Below, in pieces: positions 10,501 to 18,243 of a DNA stretch of 20,507 bases; within the stretch, counting starts at the first letter, position 1; each line of letters opens with the position of its first letter. Source of the DNA: Chromera velia. Taxonomy: Eukaryota > Sar > Chromeraceae. The position numbers were made by a program, and so were the translations under genes. The notes below the pieces were generated by a model. The model saw only the letters and a list, made by a program, of their open reading frames with translations, did not search any database and had not been told where the DNA came from. The stretch lies in the NCBI GenBank assembly GCA_018398765.1, contig JAHBMJ010000138.1, positions 35,089 through 55,595 on the forward strand, written 5' to 3'.

Positions 10501-13071
10501 AAGGGAAAGGGAACACCGGCTCTCTCAGAAACTCCAGGGGCCTTCATTGCAGGGGTCAAGGAGGCGAGGGCAAAGGCACGCAAAAGACTGCCCCCACATC
10601 TCCGGTTCTTCGCAGAGTTTTTTATGGTCTGTCAGCCTGCAGGGCCTTGCTTGTCTGTCTGTCTGTCTGTATGTATGTCTGTTTCTGTCAGAAGACACCA
10701 TCTTTTATACTCTTGTCTGAATTTTTTTGATCTTTGTTGCTTTTCCGAATCTTTTTCATCTTTGTTGCTTGTCCGAATCCTTTTCATCTTTGTTGCTTGT
10801 CCGAATCTTTTTCATTTTTGTTGCTTGTCCGAATCCTTTTCATCTTTGTTGCTTGTCCGAATCCTTTTCATCTTTGTTGCTTGTCCGAATCTTTTTCATC
10901 TTTGTTGCTTGTCCGAATCCTTTTCATCTTTGTTGCTTGTCCGAATCTTTTTCAGTTTTTTGTTGCTTGTCCGAATCCTTTTCATCTTTGTTGCTTGTCC
11001 GAATCCTTTTCATCTTTGTTGCTTGTCCGAATCCTTTTCAGTTTTGTTGCTTGTCCGAATCCTTTTCATTTTTGTTGCTTGTCCGAATCCTTTTCATCTT
11101 TGTTGCTTGTCCGAATCTTTTTCATTTTTGTTGCTTGACCGAATCTTTTTCATTTTTGTTGCTTGTCCGACCTGCTTCGTCTTCTTTCTTTATGGAACTT
11201 GCGTGATCTTTTTGTTGTCTGTTTCTCCGTTTCACTGGAGTTACGTTCTCTGATTGTCGCTGCCTTCTTCTCTCTCAACACCCCATCACCCCAGCTCTCT
11301 CTCCACTTTCCTCTTTCTGCCTTTGTCGCTCTCTGTCTCAAAGAAACCCCCTTCTCTCCATCTCAGTATCCGGCAGCGCTGCAAGAGAGCGAGAAGAGCG
11401 AACGAAATGCGTGCACAAAACTTTCCATGACGCCCTCACCTCACTTCCTGTGTATCCATCCTCTCCCCCCCCTTCTCTCGCTCTCCCTCTTCCTTCCTTC
11501 CTTCCTTCCTTCCTTCCTGTCAGGACCCGGCGGTGCTGGAGGAAAGAGAGATCAGAGAGGCAAAGCGACGAGACGAGAGCGGGATCGACAAGGCTGCCCT
11601 GGAGGAGATGTATGATGAGGAGCTAGGGGGGGAGGACGAGGACGAGGAAGCTGCGGAGAGAGATGTCAGTTCACTGCTTTGCATCGATCTGTTGTCATTT
11701 GTTTAAGAGAGATCCACATGCAGTCAACATAAGAAGCCGGACAGGGAAGGCAGAGGAAGATGGACGAGAAAGCTGCCGAGAGGGATGTGGAGGGGCGGAC
11801 TCACGGACATTTAATTCAGGCCGGCGCAGAAAGCAGCAACGGCCCCAAGAGAAATAACAGGACGGAGAAGAAATAAACTGTGAAGAAAAGACGATACCCC
11901 CCCCCCCCTTTCAATTTGTTTGCGTGTGTGTACGTGCGTACTTTTTGGGTCCTTAGTGTTGGTGTGTGTATGTGATCTGTGAGGGCATCAGATTCGCTCA
12001 CTTCCCTTCTTTTCCTCCCTTCCTCTTGTCTCTATTTCTCTTTCTTTGTCCTCTGCCGTCTCTCTCTGTGTCAGGCGGATGCCTTTTTTGAGTCTGTCCT
12101 GAGGGGCGAGATGGGAGGGGAGGGACTGTCAGACGAGGAGGAAGACGAAGACGAGGAAGGACTTTCTGAGGGGGAGGGGGGGGAAGACGGAGAGGACCAG
12201 TTTGGCAAATGGGACATGGGGCCTGAGGGAGACGGCGACTCAGAGGAGGGGGGGTCTGACTTTGAGGAAGAGGACGAGCTGCTTCCCTCAGGGATGGGTG
12301 AAGACGGAGACGAAGAAGAAGAAGGAGAGGATGAAGAGTTTGAGTTCGAGGAAGAGGATGAGGAGGAAGAGCAGACGGGAAGGGGCCGAGCTAAAAAGAG
12401 AAGCGCTGAACAAGGTGCGATGCTCGAAGATCTCTCTGAGTGCACGTGGCGTTTCATTTTTTCGTCCATTTGTGTTGTCTTGCAGTTCGCGTAAGCTTTC
12501 TCCTGAATTTTCAAATCAGCAAGCCAGTTTGAAGGCTTCTGTATCCATTATCCATTCGTATCTATACGTGTGGAAAGAAAAGGACTCGTTCGTTGGTGTG
12601 CCGTTCAGTGAATGGACGAGGACGAAAAAGGAAGAGAGGGGGAGTGACAGAGCAGAGGAACTGGAGAGAGAGAAAAAGGAAGATGGCGCATGTGTGTGAG
12701 CAGGCGTGGGTTCGTCCATTTTTGCGTTCGTGTTCAGGTGTCTGTGCGTGCTTGCGCGCGTGTTTGCATGATCTGCATACCTCTTCACTCTGGAGACTGG
12801 AATCGCCCAGGAAAACCTGCATGAGTCCATACATTCGTCTCTACGTTCATGGAAATCAAAAGGTCCATGCACATTTCTGTTGACCCGCGTACTTTGTGCA
12901 GCTGACAAAGAGAGAACTACGGGACGAGGCGCCATGGAGGAGGTCCGGGGGCCTTCGAAAAAGAAAAAACGAGAAAATAAAACAAAGCTGAAGGGGGCCC
13001 CCTCGTTTGCGTCAGCAAGTGATTACTTAGAGATGATTGAAAAGGACTTTGAAGATCAAGGAACCGACTGA
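2430..13071 (+). CDS. NOC1: NOC1/MAK21/CEBPZ-family 60S ribosome assembly factor
   Basis: In its family this nucleolar protein acts with NOC2 on early pre-60S particles and intranuclear pre-ribosome transport. Exon model: 2430-2774, 3005-3400, 3870-4049, 4653-4936, 5374-5528, 6095-6243, 6449-6726, 7151-7214, 7950-8023, 8463-8772, 9199-9507, 9883-9933, 10327-10630, 11367-11410, 11524-11664, 12075-12414, 12902-13071 (TGA). Every join is GT..AG and phase-compatible; the sum is 3594 nt, or 1197 residues, against just over 1000 for human or yeast homologues. Recognition rests on exon 1-2 [17 protein letters not shown], then [11 protein letters not shown]; exon 3 [19 protein letters not shown]; exon 7 [19 protein letters not shown]; exons 10-11 [30 protein letters not shown] (CBF/Mak21 domain core); the acidic C-terminal region; and a [14 protein letters not shown] ending. 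The start ATG follows an in-frame TGA at 2424. Exons 6, 13 and 14 are the least certain. The extra length comes from RG-rich, GE-rich and KE-rich insertions. Confidence 0.93.
2885..2904 (+). repeat. Duplicate of the exon 1 donor junction inside NOC1 intron 1
   Basis: CACTCCGACTGACAAGGTCA at 2885 matches CACTCTGACTGATAAGGTGA at 2759, which contains the real exon 1 donor (GT at 2775): 17 of 20 bases agree, with an offset of 126 nt. The copy keeps AAG/GT, so it is a potential decoy or alternative 5' splice site. Confidence 0.7.
3831..3869 (+). repeat. (GT)n microsatellite forming the intron 2 acceptor
   Basis: A run of GT dinucleotides continues straight into gtgcag and the exon 3 start at 3870. 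Confidence 0.9.
4062..4091 (+). repeat. (CAGG)n microsatellite in NOC1 intron 3
   Basis: About seven tandem CAGG/GGCA units lie just inside the exon 3 donor. The complementary strand is CCTG. Confidence 0.9.
4311..4332. other. Perfect 8-bp hairpin in NOC1 intron 3
   Basis: GTATCCAG and CTGGATAC flank a six-base loop. A palindrome CTAACGTTAG follows within a few bases. Intron 3 (4050-4652) lacks the pyrimidine bias of the other introns around this point. The hairpin may be chance or part of a structured intronic RNA; no clear snoRNA box pair was found. Confidence 0.35.
5302..5342 (+). repeat. (ATGT)n microsatellite in NOC1 intron 4
   Basis: Tandem ATGT units lie about 30 nt upstream of the exon 5 acceptor (5374). 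Confidence 0.9.
5910..6094 (+). repeat. (TCTG)n tetranucleotide array abutting the exon 6 acceptor
   Basis: About 185 bp of TCTG units with interruptions (ccttccg, tgtg, ctgcctgcc) runs directly into tcag at 6091-6094. Reading frames through it (SVCLSVCLS, and TDRQTDRQ on the reverse strand) are artefacts of the repeat. Confidence 0.9.
7198..7379 (+). repeat. Four-copy array of the exon 8/intron 8 donor junction
   Basis: The real junction GGGTGGATCTTTTCAGCGTG begins at 7198, with its donor GT at 7215. Degenerate copies begin at 7262, about 7310 and 7356, each followed by a T-rich run. The fourth copy, GGGTGGATCTTCTCAGTGTG, differs from the first at 2 of 20 positions and keeps GTGAGT. Copies are separated by poly-T and poly-A stretches. 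The extra copies lie inside intron 8 (7215-7949). Confidence 0.85.
7469..7655 (+). repeat. TCTG and CTTC microsatellites in NOC1 intron 8
   Basis: TCTG units lie at about 7469-7503 and 7605-7623, followed by CTTC units at about 7630-7655. All lie within intron 8. The rest of this intron is pyrimidine-rich with no exon support. Confidence 0.85.
8030..8275 (+). repeat. Degenerate purine repeat (GGGCAGAAAGAAA-like) in NOC1 intron 9
   Basis: The word gggcagaa(a)gaaa recurs about five or six times (near 8037, 8095, 8137, 8213 and 8259), and aaaagcgta occurs twice. This purine-rich stretch is opposite in strand bias to most other introns of the gene. Confidence 0.55.
8827..8862 (+). repeat. (GGAT)n microsatellite in NOC1 intron 10
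   Basis: About eight GGAT/AGAT units lie shortly after the exon 10 donor. Confidence 0.9.
9109..9180. other. Poly-C run interrupted by a 46-base N gap
   Basis: C runs from 9109 to 9131, N from 9132 to 9177, then C resumes. This is an assembly gap at a homopolymer inside intron 10. The exon 11 acceptor (atgcag, exon from 9199) is intact, so no coding sequence needs to be missing. Confidence 0.95.
10170..10243 (+). repeat. 37-bp exact tandem duplication in NOC1 intron 12
   Basis: The unit beginning ccctttgtctctgtgcatgc is present at 10170-10206 and again at 10207-10243. Confidence 0.85.
10279..10326 (+). repeat. (GA)n(GT)n microsatellite forming the exon 13 acceptor
   Basis: A GA run passes into a GT run and ends gtgcag immediately before exon 13 at 10327. 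Confidence 0.9.
10712..11173 (+). repeat. 28-bp minisatellite, about 16 units, in NOC1 intron 13
   Basis: The unit, read from gttgcttgtccgaatc then cttttcatcttt, repeats with few changes. A C/T variant (tcctttt or tcttttt) splits units into two types in a mixed order, and one unit is 2 bp longer (near 10950). Because 28 is not a multiple of 3 and no frame has a stop, all three forward frames stay open and give an 84-nt, 28-residue super-repeat ([20 protein letters not shown]). It lies between the exon 13 donor and the exon 14 acceptor, so the open frame is judged non-coding. Confidence 0.9.
11490..11523 (+). repeat. (CTTC)n microsatellite at the exon 15 acceptor
   Basis: CTTC units are followed by ctgtcag and exon 15 at 11524. 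A similar CTTC run precedes exon 12 (9856-9882). Confidence 0.85.
11763..11788 (+). repeat. Duplicate of the exon 15 donor junction inside NOC1 intron 15
   Basis: The 26 bases from 11763 match those from 11641 (exon 15 end plus donor GT at 11665) at 23 positions, with an offset of 122 nt. The shared core is AAGCTGC then GAGAG then GATGT. The copy retains GAT/GT, so it could act as an alternative donor. Confidence 0.75.
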
Positions 13072-13466
13072 TTGAAACAGATATGCAAATTAAATAACCA
13101 TACATGAAGGTAATAGAAAGTAATATGATCGAGTTTTATGACCTGTCCAATAACTTGACAATAAATCTAGGGGTGGACACTAAAGTTTTAAAAAAAAAAA
13201 AATTGTTAAAGTTTTTTTTTTTTTCCCACTCCAGACTTTATTTTAGAAAAATCGTTTTCAATTTAATCGTTTTTCAATGTATTTAAATGGGTCCTTAATT
13301 AAGTCAGTCATATAACTACATATAAAAAGTCTGGGCTAAAAATCTGAGTTTAGATCTGAGTGTAATTCTAGTCTCGTAGATAAGGGATAAGAGTCATCTT
13401 AAGGGGTTTTATCGGTGCCCGCATACAATGAGGTGCACCCCATTGCCATTTGTGGAAGGCATACAA
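13072..13466. other. NOC1 3' flank
   Basis: AT-rich DNA after the NOC1 stop. It holds an AATAAA at about 13160 and paired poly-A (13191-13202) and poly-T (13213-13224) runs. No gene is seen. Confidence 0.5.
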
Positions 13467-14230
13467 CCCTGCGAAGACCTAGGAATTTAAACAGAAATTT
13501 AGAGGAATTTAGACACGAATTTAGCTAGAAATCCTCTAGTAAATCCTAATAGAATTCTACAGGTAAAGGAATTAAAACTCCTAAATTCTTATATTTTAGA
13601 TATCAATTTCTCATGATCGAGTCATAACTTTTTTAAAAGTATGATGACTTAGAACTTAATGTTGGCAGTGCTTTAATATATATACACCTATTAATTATTA
13701 TGTCACCTAATATATGGCTATAAGCTACTATAAGCATCTTTAATAATAATCAAGCTAGGTGTGTTCTATAAAGTTATTTTTATAATAAAGTCTGACCACA
13801 GACTTTAGACTTTAAAACTTCTTTGGTAAGTTTGGTTTTAAAACTTTAAGAATAAAAAGTTTGAAGATATTAATTTGCTGTTTAGGATTAATCGTTTAGC
13901 TTTTTAAAACATTTTTCAATATATGACAAAAAACTTTTAAAGTCCATTTCAAAAGTTATATTTTAGAGTTTATAGACTTAAACCAGACTTTAAACTTCAT
14001 TTGAAATTCACTTTAAAAGTTTACAGATCACACTCAGTAATCAAGCTACATATGAAGTTCTAATTCATCTAACACAGTTCATGAGAAATCGACCTCTAAA
14101 GTTTGCTGAATTCCTATAAATTCTTGTCTCTAATAAAAATTTAAATTCCTTTTAATTCCTAGCTAAATTCCTCTAAGCTCCTGTCTAAATTCTTTCAAAT
14201 TCCTGTATAAATCCCTAGGTCCTTGCAGGG
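13467..14230. mobile_element. Foldback element with about 150-190-bp inverted arms
   Basis: The left arm starts CCCTGCGAAGACCTAGGAAT (13467). The reverse complement of the right arm starts CCCTGCAAGGACCTAGGGAT (14230 leftward). Similarity continues through shared GAATTTAGACA, AGAGGAATTTAG and TTTCTCATGA words to 13616 and 14079, which are 150 and 152 bp from the two ends. A further TTAGAACTT pair lies at about 13650 and 14060. The interior is AT-rich and full of actttaaa/tttaaagt words. No open frame or convincing target-site duplication is visible, so the class is unknown; a MITE or foldback transposon fits best. Confidence 0.7.
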
Positions 14231-14341
14231 AATGAACGATATTTAAAAGATAAAACGGTGCGTCATTTTTTTTATTTGTCTAGTTATTTGTGTGTGCAGG
14301 TGTTTTCACTTATTCTTATAGACCAATTATACTTTCTACTA

Positions 14342-14890
14342 CACATGTAACCAGTTGGTAACCAATCTGTCTAGGCAACTAGGCTAGAATCCAATGGTTA
14401 CCAAGAATTGGTAACCAATTTTTGGTAACCAACGGTCTCAGCCATTGCTAAAACAAAGCTAAAACAAAGCAAATTGCATTGCTAAAATGAAAACATCTTG
14501 CCTATCTAAGGCTCATTTTCTTTAGTCTTCAATACCAAATATTCCCGATCGAGCTGAAGATGATCGAGGATGATCGTTGCCAACTAGCTTGCCAATTTTT
14601 TTGGAGTGGATGGGTCGTAGGTTTAACCCTAGCTATAATTTCAATAATTTTGAAATCAAGTTTGGGATTTAAAGTGTGTTAAAAGAAGTTTAAAGTTGTT
14701 CTAACCTAGTTTAGATATTTTTCTACTCAAAAACTATAAAAACTAGTATAAAAAAGTTTTTGATTACATAAGGATTCGTAACCAATCCACGTAAAAATTC
14801 ATTACCAGCGTTTTTTCAAAATTGACTAGAAAATTGATTACCTACCAGTTAAGCTAGCAATTAAGATTGGTAACCAATTGGTTACATATG
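14342..14890. mobile_element. MITE-like element with 27-bp terminal inverted repeats
   Basis: The left end reads CACATGTAACCAGTTGG then TAACCAATCT. The reverse complement of the right end reads CATATGTAACCAATTGG then TTACCAATCT (24 of 27 match). TA stands outside both ends, the pattern of a TA target-site duplication; the longer flanking words TACTTTCTAC (14330) and TACTTTCTGC (14891) are also similar. The near-palindrome TTGGTAACCAA recurs at 14355, 14408, 14422 and 14867, with degenerate copies near 14395 and 14776. There is no open frame, so this is a non-autonomous element. Superfamily is unresolved; Tc1/mariner-like by the TA. Confidence 0.65.
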
Positions 14891-15281
14891 TACTTTCTGC
14901 AAATAAGATCCAAGAACCAGAATAAGAGAGCGGTCATGCATACGCCAACAGGCTTCCAAACCTCTTTTTTTCTGACTCGGATACATCTTATTCTGACAAT
15001 GTAGCTTCCTATATATTTTAGAACAAATTTTGGTTTTAAAGATTTTTTAAAGGGGCAATTCGATCCTGGTTTGCTGTATTAATATTATGTATATCAGAAT
15101 TCCAGTTCAACATGTGTTCATTTAAAACTTCACTATCCATCACTGTACAGCTTGACATTCCTGCTTCTTGCAAAAGTCTTTTTCACTGTTTCATTCTTTG
15201 CTGCAATGAAAAGTGCAGCTGGAGACCATCTTTTCAGTAATCTATGAAGTTCAATCTGCAAACAAAGGAGAAAAGCTGTGT
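14891..15281. other. 3' flank of the exonuclease gene
   Basis: AT-rich up to about 15120. From 15133 to 15258 the minus strand is open (for example IELHRLLKRWSPAALF) behind a good acceptor-like tttgtttgcag. The only nearby donor (GTGAAC at the stop codon) would give a 30-nt intron and a frame that stops at once. I treat the stretch as 3' UTR or an unused exon. Confidence 0.4.
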
Positions 15282-17000
15282 TCACGATAAGCCCCGGCGT
15301 GGTTCGAGTGCCCTGAGGAGGCAAAGAGTCGCTGCAGCATCCTCAAGCGCAGAGTGAAAACATCTCTGTTGTATTCGCACACCAAGAAGTGCTGCAGTTG
15401 CACGTTCCAAAGAAATGGAGGCACAACGTTTCTTGTTCGATTCTTTGTTCCTGCTCTTTTCATCGTTTTTCAACGCGGACGCGCCAACAGAAAATTGGCA
15501 ATCCAGATCGTCTGCTTCCTCGGCGCAAAACTTCTGAAGCCTCTCACGCACATCCACACGCCTGTGGGAACCCACCGCCGTCTCCAGACCCAAAGCCTTC
15601 AGGTCCTGCACGAGGTCAAACCCAACGACAATCGGCCTCGCAGCACTCCCGACCTCTTCAAAAGAATGGTCCACTTCTTTCTTACAGTCTTCCATCAACA
15701 TTCTTCTGGCCTCTCTGGCGAGTCCCTGAAAGTCCCTAGACCGGGAGGACATCAACACACGACCACAAAGACTCACTATGGCAACCTCATCGCCCTCACA
15801 ATCCACACCCACAACATTGTCTCCCCCATATTGAGACAAAGAAAAGGCAGCGCTGCCCTTTTGACTCTCTTTCGTTTGACTTGCCCGACTTGCCTCCAAA
15901 ATCTCCTCAATAACTCTCTCTGTGGGGGTATCAAAATTGGGCTCTGAGTTTTCGACTGTCGGCGGTATCCCCAAAAGAGACCCTTTGGACAGCGAGGGGA
16001 CTAGAGAAGAATAATCACTCAAAAAGCTTGAGTCGCAATCTGAACTTTCAATCTCTGTGGAAGACCAGGAAGGAGAGGGCGAGACTCGTCTTGTATCGGA
16101 CTCACGCATGTACCGCAGGGGTGAGAGAGGCGTGCGGGCAGTGCGGAGCATTTTGAGAAGTGTGTCCGTCGCCTGCACACACACACACACACACACACGT
16201 ACTCACACACACACGCGCGCGCGCGCGAAAAAGGTTCTCATCACTTTTCTTGTCGACATTTTCAAAAAGCTCATACAGGATGTGCGCGGGCTGCATATTT
16301 GATGACTTCAAATGCAGAAAGAGTAACGAGGAGGAGAAAGAAACGAAGGAAAAGAAAAGGCAAGCACGTTGAGAAGGCAGAAATAACAGAGAAGAAAAAA
16401 GGGGCAGAGAGAGGGAGAGAGACATCAATTTTAACAAAGAGAGAAATCGACAAATCGAGTCTCTGATTCATCAATCCTGTCATCGAGCACTTGGAATGCA
16501 GCTGTCATTAAATTTTGTGCCATTCCACCTGTGAGGACATCAGAACGCAAGCGCAAAACACGTGAAACTCTTCTTCAAGCAACCCGAGTTGACCCACCCT
16601 TTCACCAGTCCACATGTCTGCGCGCTCCGGTAGCGCCTCTCCAAACACTCCGTTGTCCTCCACCACCCTGCCGAGGAGGTCTCTTTGAAGGGATCTGCGG
16701 GTCCTCCTAGGCTCCTTCAGACAGGGAGGACCTCCATCGGCACCCACCACCTTCTCGCCTCTACGTGCGATTCGGAAAGGGAAAATGGGGTCACGAAGAA
16801 ATCCAAATGAAAGGGGGAAGGTACAGAAAGCTAGGGGACAGAATGCATGAGACAAAGAAACAGCTCGGAAGAGGGAGAGCGAATCTAGATTTCACAAGGA
16901 CTCAGACATGAACAAAGTCTTCAGGGCACAGCACATGGGACATGTTAATTCAACTGCTCTCCTGGCAGGCAGATTTCCATATGCATTCACAAGCCGGGAT

Positions 17001-17087
<87 letters not shown>

Positions 17088-17348
17088 CACACACACACAG
17101 ACGACGCACCTGCAATTGTACAAAGTCAACCCTGAATTGGCGTAGACGCTCTTGCTCGGTGTCTCATTTTCTCCTTCTTCACCTATTTCCTCTGAAGGGA
17201 CCCTCATATCCTCGCCCAGAGAAGCTGATTCAGAAAGAGAAAGGATGGCGGGGACCTCGTGTGACTCTACAGCCCTGTTCAAAGAAGAGAAGGCCCTCTT
17301 ATCTGCGCCGACACGACTCGAGCGCTTTCTGATTTGCCTCTGCTGCAT
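15282..17348 (-). CDS. DEDDh 3'-5' exonuclease, REX4/ISG20-like
   Basis: Such enzymes trim RNA (or single-stranded DNA) 3' ends using two metal ions; REX-type members act on pre-rRNA and other structured RNAs. Phase-checked minus-strand exons: 17348-17110, 16961-16896, 16760-16529, 16290-16258 and 16172-15282, about 486 residues. The last exon holds the domain: Exo I VVGVDCEGDEVAIVSL (Asp and Glu of DCE), Exo II VVGFDLVQDLKALGL (Asp of QDL), and SLERATAALLGVRIQQRCFH then SALEDA, giving His and Asp of Exo III (H and D five residues apart, the DEDDh form). The VTDYRT..SGI segment usual in REX4 between Exo I and II is missing, so the domain is short. The N-terminal ~190 residues are unrecognised apart from a CPMC pair. 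The first four exons are the less certain part. Convergent with NOC1. Confidence 0.8.
16176..16226. repeat. (CA)n then (CG)n microsatellite in the exonuclease gene
   Basis: CA and CG dinucleotides on the + strand read GT and GC on the coding strand. The GT part ends in gtgcag, the acceptor of the last exon at 16172. Confidence 0.9.
17000..17099. repeat. (CA)n microsatellite in exonuclease intron 1
   Basis: About 100 bp of CA with a few CG interruptions. It fills most of the 148-nt intron (17109-16962, minus strand). Confidence 0.9.
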
Positions 17349-18243
17349 GCAGAGCGATCAAGCACAGAGGAGAGGCGGAACAGGCGGCCTTGTGGACTGC
17401 CACGCAGAGAGGGACGTGTCTGCTCTCTGTGTACAATCGTGAGTGTGTTACTCATTCACACGTGAAGTGTTTCTGGGGCGAAAGGGTGGGACGGCGGCAA
17501 CTTTGCCTCTCGAGACTTTGGGGTGCTAGATTGTTCGTCATGCGCGACTAGCTTTGAGTAAGGACTTTAAAGTTGAGTGATCATGCAGGATATATAAAAT
17601 GTTTGTGTGAGATGCACTCAAAAAAAGGCAAAGCCGAAGATGCGTCCACGCCAGACTTCATGTCTCCAAAAGAAAACTTGCACGGCGTGCCATACTGTCT
17701 ATACACATGTATGAGCCTATCGGTATGCCATACAGTTCACTCACCAGCCGAGCGAGCTGAAAGAGCGACGCCTGTCTCCTTGGAACAGCCCGGCAATCTC
17801 GGTATCCGAATGTTGTCGTTGCAAAAGGATTGGAGGCGCAAGGACGACCTCCGCGGCCAATCATTGCAAAAGCAAGAGATAGAAACACAGCGGACAGATG
17901 CATTGGTCTATGGCTGCGGCACTTGCATGACTTTGGTGCGCCGATCAAAAATTACGCGTGTCGACGTCTCCGTCTACGTACGTGTGTCGATTGCCTTCGA
18001 AACAACACATGCAGCACTGATTCTTTGCAGGGCCAAACCGGCACTAAGTAAAGAATGAAGAACTTCAACCAGCTGTGATGAGCCATAATCAGGCCTCTTC
18101 TTAGTGAGGTTCGGGTGTTCATAGCACGCGTCCCTCTAGAGCGGCGAGAGATGGCGAGAGCAGGCTGTGCGTGCGTCATCCGTCATGCAGGCTCATGTCA
18201 GGCTCGCAGATTTAGCGTCCGAGTAGGTCCGAGCTAAGCTAGG
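17349..18243. other. Upstream flank of the exonuclease gene, no confident gene
   Basis: Probably holds the promoter of the minus-strand exonuclease gene and possibly further 5' exons. A 161-codon open frame on the + strand (17573-18058, beginning MSDHAGYIKCLCEMHSKKGK) and a 96-codon frame on the minus strand (17948-17658) overlap each other. Neither shows a recognisable domain, and both sit in about 50% GC sequence where such lengths arise by chance. Confidence 0.4.

Larger units (their letters stand above)
9883..13071 (+). other. NOC1: NOC1 C-terminal acidic and basic tail (exons 12-17)
   Basis: Exon 12 is a 51-nt micro-exon ([17 protein letters not shown]). Exon 13 (10327 to 10626 or 10630) has [13 protein letters not shown] and ends LRFFAEFFM, reminiscent of the VFFHRYY motif of CEBPZ. 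Exon 14 (from 11367) is short and its frame is unsettled. Exon 15 (11524-11664) is [20 protein letters not shown] plus an acidic run. Exon 16 (12075-12414) has [17 protein letters not shown] then a long Glu/Asp tract and ends in phase 1. Exon 17 completes the split Ala codon and encodes the lysine-rich tail ending [14 protein letters not shown], the conserved C-terminal signature of the family. A possible polyadenylation hexamer AATAAA lies at about 13160. Confidence 0.85.

Noticed and set aside
10712-11173. CRISPR-like array
   Set aside because: The 28-bp units are directly tandem with no unique spacers, in an intron of a nuclear gene.
10138-11253. 371-codon open frame on the + strand
   Set aside because: It merges NOC1 exon 13 with intron sequence and the 28-bp minisatellite, which is open in every frame.
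12071-12514. Minus-strand serine-rich frame (SSSSSSSS)
   Set aside because: It is antisense to the acidic Glu/Asp tract of NOC1 exon 16.
15133-15258. Extra final exon of the exonuclease gene
   Set aside because: A good acceptor exists, but the only donor gives a 30-nt intron and a frame that stops immediately; the domain is already complete.
15354-15947. 197-codon open frame on the + strand
   Set aside because: It is antisense to the exonuclease domain, whose catalytic motifs identify the real strand.
17573-18058. 161-codon open frame as a separate gene
   Set aside because: No domain, no splice-site support, overlapping frame on the other strand, and a plausible chance length at this GC content.
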